From the IMG/VR virus record IMGVR_UViG_3300042562_000233, positions 1 to 22,893 of that record: a stretch of 22,893 nt of DNA; one strand, written 5' to 3'. The position numbers and the translations under genes were made by a program. The notes below the pieces were generated by a model, which was not told the DNA's origin, made no database searches, and worked only from the letters and a program-made list of their open reading frames with translations. Below are positions 1 through 8,692 of this stretch, piece by piece (position 1 is the first letter of the stretch; every line of letters starts with the position of its first letter). Origin of the DNA: a virus.

Positions 1-1
1 T

Positions 2-2398
2 ACTAATGGTACTAACGGAGTAACCGGTAACACTGGTCCTACTGGTCCACAGGGAAACACTGGTGCTACTGGTGCTACTGGTGCTACGGGTGCTACAGGA
101 TCTCAGGGTGCAACAGGTGCTACAGGTCCTCAAGGAATCGCAGGTGGAAATGCTGGTAGAATCTATTATCTTTGGGCAGGAGTAACTGCTGATGTTGTAG
201 GATACAAAAAAGCAGTTATATCTCCATCACCTAATGCAATTACAAGTATTACTACTAGTGTCACTGGTACTGGTGATGTTTTTGTTGCATCCTTTATAAC
301 TGATGTGGGCGAACCAGGAGTAGGATCTCTTCCTACAGGTATTGCAGAGAGACTCATTCATGCATATCAAGACGATAATGTAAACTGTATTGCAAGATTA
401 AATTTTGAATTGTGGAAAAGAGATCTTGCAGGAACAGAAACTCTACTCAGAAATGGGTATTCTGAAAACTTTTCTAATCAAACCAAAGCAGAAATTAGAT
501 GGACTGTTGCATATGCTTCTGCTTTCTCGTTTTTAACAACAGATAGATTAGTTTTTAAAGTTTATGCTGCTAGAGTAAGCGGTTCTGCTAGTTTTAATGT
601 TATTACTTCCTATGAGGGAGAAGATGTTTCTTATGTAAAGACAACCATTAGTGCAGGTTCCGTTGGTCCACAAGGTGCTACTGGTCCACAAGGTAATACT
701 GGAGCAACTGGTGCTACTGGTCCACAAGGTAATACTGGAGCAACTGGTGCTACTGGTCCACAAGGTAATACTGGAGCAACTGGTGCTACTGGTCCACAAG
801 GTAATACTGGAGCAACTGGTGCTATTGGTCCACAAGGTAATACTGGAGCAACTGGTGCTATTGGTCCACAAGGTAATACTGGAGCAACTGGTGCTACTGG
901 TCCACAAGGTAATACTGGAGCAACTGGTGCTACTGGTCCACAAGGTAATACTGGAGCAACTGGTATACAGGGAAATACTGGTCCCGTTGGTGATTATGTG
1001 ATTTCTTTTAATGGACTCACGGGTGCAGTCACAGGTGTAACTACAGGGGTTGCAAATACCTTTGGTCCTCTTCAAAGTTTTACAAGTGGTATTAGTGCTT
1101 CTGGTGGTACTTTTGGAAGATTTGTTACGATAGATGCTATACCCTTTGGTGCTGGTGGAACTGCATCTTATACACCAACAAATCAATTTGGACTTGGTGA
1201 TGACAATCGTACCAATGTTGCCATTGGAAGAGGTGCGCTTTCATCTAATATTTCTCAATTTACTTTATTTCCTTCTTTTATAATAAGAGGAATATACAAT
1301 ATTGCTATAGGATCTGAAGCCTTAGCAAACTTGTCTGGCGTTACGGGTACTATTTCGAGTGCATCTTCAAATACAGCATTAGGATCTTCCAGTCTATCTC
1401 AATTAAAAATAGGTGCATTTAATCTTGGCATTGGAAATAATTCGTTAAGTGGTCTTACTGCGGGTGATTACAATATTGGAATCGGTTTTCAGGCTGGTTC
1501 TCTCGCGTTTGCTTCGGGAAACACAGCAGCGAGTACTCTAAACAATGGTATTTACATTGGAGCCACTACAAGAGCATCTTCTCCTACTGCAAGCGGAGAA
1601 ATTGTACTTGGACAAGCTGCTGTGGGACTCGGATCTAATACTACAGTCATTGGATCAAATTCACAAACATCTGCAACCATCTATGGATTGCTAAATGCTC
1701 CAAGTGGTATCTCTGCTGCTGGTGCAACCTTTAGTGAATTGATTCGTGCCAATGCAGGTATTAGTGCTGCTGGTGGAATAACCTTTGCCAATGCTATTTC
1801 TGTAAATAGTATGAAAATTGGTAGAGGTGCTGGTACTAACTCTGAGTCTGTTGCCATTGGAGGTGGTGCTGCAGATGTTTTAGCTAAGAATACTACTGGA
1901 ACATATAATGTGGGTGTTGGAAATGGTTCGTTAGAAGAAAATCTTACTGGATCTAGTAATGTAGGTGTGGGATCTTATGCTTTACAAAGTAATACTAACG
2001 GCATAAATAATACTTCTGTTGGCAATTATAGTTTGGGCCTATTAAATGGAAGTAATAATACTGCTATTGGAGGAGAGGCAGGTACATATCGAGGAACTGG
2101 AAGTTCATACCTGACTAGTGGTACTGGTGGTATATATATTGGTCACGAAGCAAGAGGTTCTGCTAATGCCACGACCAATCAAATTGTTATTGGTACAAAG
2201 GCACTTGGTCTTGGATCTAATACGGCTGTAATTGGTGCAACTTCTCAGACTGCTGCAACAATCTATGGATTGATGAATCTACCCGGTGGACTTAGTGCTG
2301 CTGGTGGAACATTTGCAGCAAACGTACAAGCCGCTACATATACTGAGACATCAAATCAAATCAGAGTAACTAATAATGCTAGGAGTTGGTTCCTATGA
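2..2398 (+). CDS. Large tail fibre/adhesin protein, 5' partial: collagen-like repeats plus YadA-like beta-roll repeats
   Basis: The reading frame is open from base 2, so the gene starts before the window; the GTG at 305 is an internal codon, not a start. About 798 residues are visible. In order they hold a collagen-like Gly-X-Y stretch (bases 2-150), a non-repetitive domain (about 150-655), a second collagen-like stretch (665-990), an FNGLTG linker module (992-1114), then two segments rich in N-x-A-I-G-x-x-A/S-L repeats (about 1210-1690 and 1840-2280), as in the beta-roll heads of trimeric adhesins such as YadA. Both segments close with a GLGSNT...SQT.ATIYGL motif. Such Gly-X-Y and beta-roll repeats form elongated trimers, so a fibre exposed on the virion is the natural role; this is inference from composition and neighbours. 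The stop TGA overlaps the next ATG as ATGA (2395-2398). Confidence 0.85.
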   Translation, partial: TNGTNGVTGNTGPTGPQGNTGATGATGATGATGSQGATGATGPQGIAGGNAGRIYYLWAGVTADVVGYKKAVISPSPNAITSITTSVTGTGDVFVASFITDVGEPGVGSLPTGIAERLIHAYQDDNVNCIARLNFELWKRDLAGTETLLRNGYSENFSNQTKAEIRWTVAYASAFSFLTTDRLVFKVYAARVSGSASFNVITSYEGEDVSYVKTTISAGSVGPQGATGPQGNTGATGATGPQGNTGATGATGPQGNTGATGATGPQGNTGATGAIGPQGNTGATGAIGPQGNTGATGATGPQGNTGATGATGPQGNTGATGIQGNTGPVGDYVISFNGLTGAVTGVTTGVANTFGPLQSFTSGISASGGTFGRFVTIDAIPFGAGGTASYTPTNQFGLGDDNRTNVAIGRGALSSNISQFTLFPSFIIRGIYNIAIGSEALANLSGVTGTISSASSNTALGSSSLSQLKIGAFNLGIGNNSLSGLTAGDYNIGIGFQAGSLAFASGNTAASTLNNGIYIGATTRASSPTASGEIVLGQAAVGLGSNTTVIGSNSQTSATIYGLLNAPSGISAAGATFSELIRANAGISAAGGITFANAISVNSMKIGRGAGTNSESVAIGGGAADVLAKNTTGTYNVGVGNGSLEENLTGSSNVGVGSYALQSNTNGINNTSVGNYSLGLLNGSNNTAIGGEAGTYRGTGSSYLTSGTGGIYIGHEARGSANATTNQIVIGTKALGLGSNTAVIGATSQTAATIYGLMNLPGGLSAAGGTFAANVQAATYTETSNQIRVTNNARSWFL
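665..990 (+). repeat. Collagen-like tandem repeat, 36-base unit, inside the fibre gene
   Basis: Starting at 683 there are seven full 36-base units encoding GPQGNTGATGA(T/I), then a 30-base partial eighth unit ending at 964. A degenerate 18-base lead-in (665-682) comes first, and IQGNTGPVG follows. The units are almost identical down to codon choice; the visible variation is act to att (Thr to Ile) at the last codon of units 4 and 5. This points to recent expansion by slippage or unequal recombination. The repeats leave long open frames in other phases and on the opposite strand that are not genes. Confidence 0.95.
992..1114 (+). repeat. Shared linker module, copy in the large fibre gene
   Basis: The 41 codons encode DYVISFNGLTG-AVTGVTTG-ANTFGPLQSF-SGISASGGTF. 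The same 41-codon module recurs at 6336-6458, with only scattered substitutions, and a shorter relative occurs twice in the fibre gene at 8942. It ends each time just before a non-repetitive domain, so it behaves as an interdomain linker and a likely recombination point. Confidence 0.85.
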
Positions 2399-4098
2399 GA
2401 ACAAGAGCAAATCGACTTAACAATGGTTATATTGGTGAATATACTGCTCACGATGATGTGAATGGAATGGTGAGTGCAAACAAGAAATATCTTGTAAATG
2501 AATATAGCATAGAATCTTTGGTTTGGGAAAGACCTACGCAGTGGCGTTCGGGTCCTGCTGTAAACATAGGTGATCAAAAAATTGTAATAACAAACGCGGT
2601 TTATGATACTGATAATAATTTCGCAGCCTTTACATGTACTGGAAACTTTGCAGTAGACTGGGGTGACGGAACCACAGGTGCATTTACATCTCTCAACACA
2701 GCATCTAAAAATTATGATAAAACAACATATGCTGGATTAACAAGTGATGTTTTTAGAGGGTATAAAACTTTAAATATTGTAATAACTCCACAAGCAGGAG
2801 CAACATTTAGCGGTCAATTAAATTTTGCACTAAAACACCCACAAAGCGGATTACAGAGTTATTATTCTAGCGGATACCTTGAAATTATAATGTCAGCACC
2901 AAATGCAACTGGTGGATTGGTAGTATCAGATACTACATTTAATAATAGATCTGCAGCGCGTCTCTTGGAACATTTTAGATGGATTGGAACTGCTAATTTA
3001 AGTGGTAGTGCGGTTGCAGCAGCATTTATTGGGTGCAATAATTTAAAAATAATTAGTGAGTTTCCTTCCACACGAAACTGCACAGATTTTCAATCTCTGT
3101 TTCATAGTTGTCACAATCTAGAATATATTCCACCATCTATATGTGAAACACAAAATGGTACTAATTTGGCATTTATGTTTTATCTATGTAGTAGACTTAA
3201 AAGAGTTCCTGGTACTTTAAATACTAGTAAGGCTATAACTCTGACACAGCTGTTTCAAGATTGTCAGAATTTAAAAAGAATTCCAAGATTAGATACATCA
3301 AAAGTTACTAGTACATCTTTAGCTGGATTATTTTCTGGTTGCAGAACATTAGAAGAAATACCCGGAGAAGTTAATGCCATATCAGCCACCAGTTTAGCTT
3401 CTTTATTCTTTGGATGTGATAATTTAAGATATTTGCCTGAGATTATAAACACTTCAAATATTACTAACTTTGCTTCTATGTTTTCTCAAACTAGAGCATT
3501 ACAAACTGTTCCATATTTCGATACAACAAAAGGTACAGATTTTAATAATATGTTTAATACATCTGGTATAAGAGAGTTTGATCCGCAATGGGGTAATACC
3601 TTTAACATGCCTAATGCCGTAAATACAAGTAATATGTTTAGATTTGATAGAACGTTAGAACGAGTTCCGAATACATTTAATACTGGTGCTACGCTCACAA
3701 CAGCAAATGCAATGTTTTATGAATGTTATGCTCTGACAAATTGTCCAAATATAAATTTAAGTGGAGCTGCAAATTTAACAGAATTATTTTATAATTGCAG
3801 AGCAATTAAAGAAATCCCAAATATAAATTTACCCACAAATACGGCTGGTACATATACAAATACATTCTTGCAAAATTGGAATTTGAGTCAATGTGGTATG
3901 AGTGGATTTACAGGAGCAAATGTTTCCTTTGCATCATGTTCTTTGGGAGCAACTGCATTAAATCAAATTTACACAAATCTTGGAGTTGTTGGAGCATCGG
4001 GAGCAAATGCACGAACAATTACCGTTTCTGGAAACTGGGGAACTGCTAACGACACGCCTTCAATAGCAACAACTAAAGGTTGGGCTGTATCAGGATAA
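2395..4098 (+). CDS. Receptor-binding adhesin candidate: PKD-like segment and BspA/DUF285-type leucine-rich repeats
   Basis: The start is the ATG at 2395: AGGAG at 2381-2385 lies nine bases upstream and the ATG overlaps the previous stop as ATGA; an upstream TTG is open but not needed. The product is 567 residues. Residues about 58-115 contain a WGDGT motif typical of PKD-like beta-sandwich domains. From about residue 207 to 490, units of the form 'F..C..L..IP.....T....L..LF' recur about ten times, the pattern of BspA/DUF285 leucine-rich repeats found on bacterial surface proteins. The C-terminus carries LNQIYTNL and a TPSIATTKGW motif also found at the end of the protein at 10072-10968. Its place behind a fibre gene suggests a virion adhesin that binds the host or a surface polymer. 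No signal peptide is seen. The receptor cannot be told from sequence. Confidence 0.8.
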   Translation: MRTRANRLNNGYIGEYTAHDDVNGMVSANKKYLVNEYSIESLVWERPTQWRSGPAVNIGDQKIVITNAVYDTDNNFAAFTCTGNFAVDWGDGTTGAFTSLNTASKNYDKTTYAGLTSDVFRGYKTLNIVITPQAGATFSGQLNFALKHPQSGLQSYYSSGYLEIIMSAPNATGGLVVSDTTFNNRSAARLLEHFRWIGTANLSGSAVAAAFIGCNNLKIISEFPSTRNCTDFQSLFHSCHNLEYIPPSICETQNGTNLAFMFYLCSRLKRVPGTLNTSKAITLTQLFQDCQNLKRIPRLDTSKVTSTSLAGLFSGCRTLEEIPGEVNAISATSLASLFFGCDNLRYLPEIINTSNITNFASMFSQTRALQTVPYFDTTKGTDFNNMFNTSGIREFDPQWGNTFNMPNAVNTSNMFRFDRTLERVPNTFNTGATLTTANAMFYECYALTNCPNINLSGAANLTELFYNCRAIKEIPNINLPTNTAGTYTNTFLQNWNLSQCGMSGFTGANVSFASCSLGATALNQIYTNLGVVGASGANARTITVSGNWGTANDTPSIATTKGWAVSG

Positions 4099-4103
4099 AC
4101 ACT

Positions 4104-4325
4104 ATGGATAGAGGACCAGGATTTTATAAACTAGACGAAACAGACTTACTCTGCGGACCAAATTATGTTTTAGCAGGAAGTTTTTCTTTATATAAAGAAG
4201 AAAAAGACACATACATATACCCAATAGGAGGTTGGTATTGGTTTGATACAGAAGCAGCAGCAAGAATATTTTTTGGATTGCCGGAATTGACTATAAATAC
4301 AGAAGAAGGAAACCCATATGCCTGA
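4104..4325 (+). CDS. Small protein of unknown function in the structural block
   Basis: This 73-residue protein starts at the ATG at 4104, five bases after the previous stop, with a weak GGA at 4093-4095. A TTG at 4080 is open in the same frame but would overlap the previous gene and has no better ribosome site. The protein is aromatic and acidic (GGWYWFDTEAAARIFFGLPEL) with no membrane segment or signal peptide. It overlaps the next gene by eight bases, so the two are probably translated together. I do not recognise a family; position suggests a minor virion or chaperone protein. Confidence 0.65.
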   Translation: MDRGPGFYKLDETDLLCGPNYVLAGSFSLYKEEKDTYIYPIGGWYWFDTEAAARIFFGLPELTINTEEGNPYA

Positions 4326-4638
4326 AACATATAAAAGTTTTGGTACAATTGTTGGAAATACTGCCGCAACAACAATATACAGTGGAGTTACTGGTACCGC
4401 TTTGGTGAATGCTATTACAATAGCAAATAATGATACAAATAGTATAAATTATGTTACTGTAGAATTATTAAAAGGAAGTACTGCTTATTCAATAATTACA
4501 CAAGCACAATTACCTAGTAGAACAAGTTTGCAAGTGTTAGATGCACCGCTTGCACTTGAGAGTGGAAACCAACTCAGATATACTGCTGGATATACCTTTT
4601 CTACTCATGTAATTGTTTCCGTTATGGAAATTACCTGA
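4318..4638 (+). CDS. Small beta-rich virion protein candidate
   Basis: The 106-residue product starts at ATG 4318, with GAAGGA at 4305-4310 seven bases upstream. It is rich in Thr, Ser, Asn and Ala with alternating hydrophobic residues and no charged clusters, as expected for a compact beta-sandwich. The pattern 'TALVNAITIANNDTNSINYV' (a domain with ligand or shell contacts spaced by short strands) resembles small structural proteins of marine myoviruses, but I cannot assign it to a named family. It closes the first transcription segment: the next gene has its own late-promoter-like box. Confidence 0.7.
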   Translation: MPETYKSFGTIVGNTAATTIYSGVTGTALVNAITIANNDTNSINYVTVELLKGSTAYSIITQAQLPSRTSLQVLDAPLALESGNQLRYTAGYTFSTHVIVSVMEIT

Positions 4639-4678
4639 CATTCTTTGGTGTTCTACTAAAATCCTTCATTTGTAATAT

Positions 4679-4689
4679 GATAAATATTA
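4679..4689 (+). promoter_or_regulatory. T4-late-like promoter box before the fibre gene at 4694
   Basis: GATAAATATTA matches the T4 late promoter box TATAAATA at seven of eight positions and shares ATAAATATTA with boxes at 6598-6607 and, on the minus strand, 13475-13484. Start of transcription about six bases after the box would fall around 4692, leaving almost no leader before ATG 4694, and no Shine-Dalgarno is present. Confidence 0.5.
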
Positions 4690-4693
4690 ACAC

Positions 4694-6076
4694 ATGGCAA
4701 TAGATTTTCCCACGTCACCAGCACTTAATGAGATTTATCCTTATGATGGTCGTTCATGGCGATGGAATGGCTATGCATGGGATATTTACAGTACTGTAAG
4801 TGGTGATGTTGTAACAAAACTTAATGGTTTAACTGGTGGCGTAACTCTTGCTGCTGGTTCAAATATTACTTTAACTCCATTTGGCAATACTATTACTATT
4901 GCATCTTTGGGTGGTGGTTCTACTGCATCTGTTTTTGATACTGATCTTATTGCTGCCTTTGGATCTGGAAAGTTTTTTGGTAAATATGTGCAAGGAGATG
5001 TGATTCCTGCAATTGGAAAAACTGCAGTAGAAGTAATTAAAGATGCTCTCGTTGCTGCTCTATCTCCAACAGTATCTTTGACAAGTTCAACTATCATACC
5101 ATTTAATCAAACTGCAATAAGCAATGTATTAAATTTTTCTTATGTTATTAACAGTCTTGGTGCAACAGCAAGTGGTGTGACTTTAGATTGGAGAAGAAAT
5201 TATACTGATGGATATACTGCTCTTTCTACAAATATAGGAATCACTGGTTATACACATACTTTAACAGACAGTGCGTTTAATTCTCAAGCATTCAATTATC
5301 GTTATCGTGTAACAGATAGTGTTGGTGCTACTGGTGAAGCAATTCTGAATATAACTCCAACTGCATATGTTGCACCAACACGAACAATTACAGTCATCGG
5401 AACAAATACTAGTAGTCCAGAAACATCAACGAGTAGAGAAAAAGGAAATGTTGAATCTACTATTAGTGCTCTAATAGAGAAAAATAGTCCAAATGTTGCT
5501 ATTACAAGTTGGCAACGACAAGTTCAAGAAAATGGAGGGGGATTTACTGGCATTGAAAGTGCAACTGGTATTACAGCAGATCCATCATCAATATCTACCG
5601 GATCAGTAAACCATTCAACTGCAAATACAGTTTCTTCTGCTGCATATCGTATAAAAGTTACAGACGCATATCAAGATTCAATTGCCAGTTCTGTTACCAC
5701 CGATTCCAGCACTATAAATTATTATAATTATATTTTCTACGGTGCAACTGCATCTGCACCAACTACTTCTGCCAATATTCGTTCTCTTCCTTCCAAGGCA
5801 TTGAATATAAGTATATCAAATCCTAGTAATCCATTTAATCTTGATACTGGATCAATATATAAAAACTTTACAGTTGCACTTCCATCGACATTGGGTATTA
5901 CTTCTGTTATTGATCTTGATGGACTCAATGCAAATATTACCGATCAATATATTTTGAATTCTGGGTTAACTGGAATTTTAGACTATGCTGGAATTACATC
6001 TTCATATAATGTCTATACGATGACGCAGGGAATAACTTATAGCACAAATCATAGACATTCAGTGACTAGAGCATAA
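4694..6076 (+). CDS. Virion fibre-type protein with Ig-like beta domains
   Basis: The 460-residue product begins MAIDFPTSPALNEIYPYDGRSWRWNGYAWDI when read in pieces: a short FP.SP...E.Y...G..W.WNG.AWD head segment seen at the N-terminus of many marine phage tail proteins. It is followed by a KLNGLTGGVTL linker (residues about 42-55) and two or more Thr/Ser-rich segments that look like Ig-like beta sandwiches (about residues 140-230 and 230-330). No collagen repeats or signal peptide. No Shine-Dalgarno lies before the ATG; the late-promoter-like box ends five bases upstream. The next gene begins one base after the stop. A tail or baseplate fibre role is inferred from composition and neighbours. 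Confidence 0.75.
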   Translation: MAIDFPTSPALNEIYPYDGRSWRWNGYAWDIYSTVSGDVVTKLNGLTGGVTLAAGSNITLTPFGNTITIASLGGGSTASVFDTDLIAAFGSGKFFGKYVQGDVIPAIGKTAVEVIKDALVAALSPTVSLTSSTIIPFNQTAISNVLNFSYVINSLGATASGVTLDWRRNYTDGYTALSTNIGITGYTHTLTDSAFNSQAFNYRYRVTDSVGATGEAILNITPTAYVAPTRTITVIGTNTSSPETSTSREKGNVESTISALIEKNSPNVAITSWQRQVQENGGGFTGIESATGITADPSSISTGSVNHSTANTVSSAAYRIKVTDAYQDSIASSVTTDSSTINYYNYIFYGATASAPTTSANIRSLPSKALNISISNPSNPFNLDTGSIYKNFTVALPSTLGITSVIDLDGLNANITDQYILNSGLTGILDYAGITSSYNVYTMTQGITYSTNHRHSVTRA

Positions 6077-6077
6077 C

Positions 6078-6593
6078 ATGCCAATTAATCCAGGATTACA
6101 ACTTCCCTTTGGTATACAACCAACAAACCCGATACCGGTAGATGCTTGGTCTGGTCCCTTTACAGCAGGATCTCTTGTTGCTGGTGTTTCTGCCGCAAAT
6201 GCAGCAATTCCAAGTGCTGTTCGTTTTCAATCGATGGAAGTAAGATTGATTGTTGGTGGAGTATCATACAAATATTGGTATGCCAATGGTATTGCTGATA
6301 TTGATCTTGTTGCATTTAGTAGCAGCATACCAACAGATTATGTAATATCTTTTAATGGATTAACTGGTGAAGTTAGTGGTGTAACTACAGGAATTTCAAA
6401 TACTTTTGGTCCTCTTCAAAATTTTTCAAGTGGTATTAGCGCATTTGGTGGAACATTTTCTAATAATGTAAAAATTATAGGTGATTTATTTGTAACCGGA
6501 AGAATAATAACGGAAACTGGACTATTTGGTGTTACTTATAATAACGCAATAGAAAGCATTGATGATATGAGCATGGATGGGGGAGAGTTTTAA
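6078..6593 (+). CDS. Short fibre-type virion protein with the FNGLTG linker module
   Basis: This 171-residue protein starts one base after the previous stop, without a clear Shine-Dalgarno, so translational coupling is likely. Residues 1-80 form a small domain (AVRFQSMEVRLIVGGVSYKYWY) similar in style to the 'question-form' head segments of marine phage tail proteins. Residues 87-127 are the FNGLTG/GISAFGGTF module that is shared with the large fibre gene. The protein ends SMDGGEF; the next two genes end IDGGSF and LDGDTF, pointing to a common C-terminal tag. It is probably a tail-associated protein; the exact role is unknown. Confidence 0.75.
   Translation: MPINPGLQLPFGIQPTNPIPVDAWSGPFTAGSLVAGVSAANAAIPSAVRFQSMEVRLIVGGVSYKYWYANGIADIDLVAFSSSIPTDYVISFNGLTGEVSGVTTGISNTFGPLQNFSSGISAFGGTFSNNVKIIGDLFVTGRIITETGLFGVTYNNAIESIDDMSMDGGEF
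6336..6458 (+). repeat. Shared linker module, copy in the short fibre gene
   Basis: The 41 codons correspond one-to-one with those at 992-1114: DYVISFNGLTG-EVSGVTTG-SNTFGPLQNF-SGISAFGGTF. Most differences are synonymous or conservative, so the two copies are paralogous. Confidence 0.85.
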
Positions 6594-6596
6594 TAT

Positions 6597-6607
6597 CATA
6601 AATATTA
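6597..6607 (+). promoter_or_regulatory. T4-late-like promoter box before the fibre gene at 6625
   Basis: CATAAATATTA matches TATAAATA at seven of eight positions and shares the ten-base core ATAAATATTA with two other boxes in the window. Transcription would start near 6610, just at the Shine-Dalgarno AAGGA (6610-6614), ten bases before ATG 6625. Confidence 0.55.
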
Positions 6608-6624
6608 TTAAGGAATAACACACA

Positions 6625-8682
6625 ATGGCATCAAAGATCACAATTAAACGCTCAACAACTGCAGTTCCACCTGCTGGACTTTCATTTGGTGAAATGGCGT
6701 TTGTTCAAGGTACTGGTCTCACCGCAAATCAACTTTATGTTGGTATTTCTGGTGGAAGTCCAGTCTGGGTTGGTGCGCAAATTGGAACTACTGGATCATG
6801 GACAGATAATGCTGCAAGAACATCACTTGCAACACAATATGCAATTGATCAAAGAATTAGTGCTCAGATCTCCGGTGGTAGTCCAATTACCACAGTCTCA
6901 GACAATACAAATACAACCAGATATTTGGTATTCGGTAGTACCGCCGGTGCAGGTGTTACTCTTTTTGTTGATGATAGCACTACACCATTAGCATACAATC
7001 CATCCACTGCGGACTTGACATTGAAAGGTGATTTAAATATTGCTGGAGATATTGTAGCTGGAGCCGGAAAACAAACTGGAAATGTATTTGCTACAACTAC
7101 CACTAAAATAAACATAGGTTTAGCAGCTACCGGTATTACTATGGGTGGTACTGGTGGTACCATTGCATTACGAAATCCTACACTGGTCTTGGGAACTACC
7201 GGCTCCACTATTACAACAACAAGTGGAATAACAAACAGTCTTAATATTAGTCCATTTGGCAATTTGACATTAGCGCCTACTGCAACGATAGGTCTAATAG
7301 GTCTATCAACACCATCTATAGCAATAAGCAATTCTGGAGGAGGTCAAGTTGCAATTGCAGGTGGTGATCTGGCGTTGGGTATCAAGCAAACAGGTGAATT
7401 TTCTTATGAACCTGTAAATATTGTATTTGAAGGTTTAACAGATAACGAATTCGAAACAACATTAACTGTAGTAGACCCAACAGCAGATCGTACAATAAGT
7501 CTACCGAATGCATCAGATACTCTTGTTGGTAAAGCAACCACTGATACGTTCACTAACAAGACTTATGACACTGGTAATACAGGAAATGTATTCAGAATCG
7601 CTGGAGTAACTTTAAGTGGAGTTACTGGTACTGGTAGTGTTGTTCTTTCAACAAGCCCAGCCATAACAACAAGTCTTATTGCTGGTAGTACAACTTTTGC
7701 TCTTCTCAATACCACGGCAACTACTGTTAACTTTGCAGGTGCAGCAACTGCATTAAATATTGGTGCTTCTGGTGGTACTGCAACTTTTGGTGGCAATGTT
7801 ATAGTAACCGGAGACTTGGCAGTAAATGGTGCAGACATTACAACATCTTCTACTGGTACTGCAACTGTGTTCAACACAAATGCAACGACACTCAATATGG
7901 GTGGGGGCGCGGGTACAATTTCTATAGGTTCAGGTGGTGGTACTATATCAATCAATAGTGATGATACCGTCGTTACTGGTGACTTGGCAGTAAATAGTGG
8001 ATTCATCGTTACAAATCAAGGAATTGTCAATATATTTAATGGAACTGCAACAACAGTAAATGCGTTTGGTGCTGCTACTGCAGTTAATATAGGTGCTGCT
8101 GGTGGTACTGCAACATTTGCTGGTGCACTTACTGTTTCTGGAAATCTTACAGTCAATGGTACTACTACGACATTAAATAGTACCACACTTACAGTAGATG
8201 ACAAGAATATTGAAATGGGTGTGGTTGCCGACCCAACTGTGGATACTGCAGATGGTGGCGGTATTATACTTAAAGGTGACTCAGATAAATCAATCCTTTG
8301 GGATAAACTAAACACTAATTTTACATCTAATCAACATTGGAATCTTCCAACAGGTAAACTATTCAAGATCAATAATGCTACTGTATTAAGTTCATCTGCT
8401 CTTGGTAGTGGTGTAACAGGATCTTCGCTCACACAAGTTGGTACAATTACTAGTGGTACATGGAGTGGATCTTTCGGAGCAGTAAGTGGAGCAAGTCTTA
8501 CCAATCTTATTGCAACCAATGTAGTTGCTACCGAACAAACAACAGGAACTATGTTCCTTGTTGGTGTTGCAGCAGGTGGAACTACAGGACTACTGGTTAA
8601 TGCAACTCCTGCAACTGCTCTAGCATACAATGTGGCAACTGGAGAACTTTCTGCAACTTTAATCGACGGTGGAAGCTTCTAA
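6625..8682 (+). CDS. Long fibre-type virion protein with internal beta repeats
   Basis: The 685-residue product starts at ATG 6625 with AAGGA at 6610-6614. It opens ITIKRSTTA..PAGLSFGEMAF, the 'K.S.T...P..L..GELA' head segment common to T4-like marine phage structural proteins. The body is Gly/Thr/Ser/Ala-rich and very low in charge. Two 28-codon copies of TATTVN..GAATA.NIGA.GGTATF (7711-7794 and 8041-8124) are each followed by a TGDLAVN or SGNLTVN strand. A segment DRTISLPNASDTLVGK.TTDTFTNKT (residues about 290-315), a familiar phage fibre motif, precedes them. The C-terminus is IDGGSF. Long, beta-helical trimeric fibre is the likely form; no receptor-binding or enzymatic motif is visible. 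Confidence 0.8.
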   Translation: MASKITIKRSTTAVPPAGLSFGEMAFVQGTGLTANQLYVGISGGSPVWVGAQIGTTGSWTDNAARTSLATQYAIDQRISAQISGGSPITTVSDNTNTTRYLVFGSTAGAGVTLFVDDSTTPLAYNPSTADLTLKGDLNIAGDIVAGAGKQTGNVFATTTTKINIGLAATGITMGGTGGTIALRNPTLVLGTTGSTITTTSGITNSLNISPFGNLTLAPTATIGLIGLSTPSIAISNSGGGQVAIAGGDLALGIKQTGEFSYEPVNIVFEGLTDNEFETTLTVVDPTADRTISLPNASDTLVGKATTDTFTNKTYDTGNTGNVFRIAGVTLSGVTGTGSVVLSTSPAITTSLIAGSTTFALLNTTATTVNFAGAATALNIGASGGTATFGGNVIVTGDLAVNGADITTSSTGTATVFNTNATTLNMGGGAGTISIGSGGGTISINSDDTVVTGDLAVNSGFIVTNQGIVNIFNGTATTVNAFGAATAVNIGAAGGTATFAGALTVSGNLTVNGTTTTLNSTTLTVDDKNIEMGVVADPTVDTADGGGIILKGDSDKSILWDKLNTNFTSNQHWNLPTGKLFKINNATVLSSSALGSGVTGSSLTQVGTITSGTWSGSFGAVSGASLTNLIATNVVATEQTTGTMFLVGVAAGGTTGLLVNATPATALAYNVATGELSATLIDGGSF
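7711..8124 (+). repeat. Internal duplicated 84-base beta repeat in the long fibre gene
   Basis: Two in-frame 84-base units, 7711-7794 and 8041-8124, encode TTATTVNFAGAATALNIGAS and TATTVNAFGAATAVNIGAA followed by GGTATF. They differ at many third codon positions, so this is an older duplication than the collagen repeat. Confidence 0.85.
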
Positions 8683-8692
8683 GGATTAATAT

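Noticed and set aside
305-307. GTG as the start of the first fibre gene
   Set aside because: The same frame is open to base 2 and encodes collagen-like sequence, so the gene starts before the window.
683-964. Possible CRISPR-like array of regular repeats
   Set aside because: Units are contiguous, in frame and encode Gly-X-Y; no unique spacers exist between them.
548-1186. Long open frame on the minus strand, and another on the plus strand at 651-1001, over the collagen repeats
   Set aside because: Both exist only because the 36-base unit lacks stops in those phases. Products are monotonous (e.g. TSCSSITLW repeats) and have no ribosome site.
6864-8630. Several Val/Pro-rich minus-strand frames across the long fibre gene
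   Set aside because: Composition is the mirror of Gly/Thr/Ala-rich coding sequence (ACT, GGT and GCA repeats read backwards).
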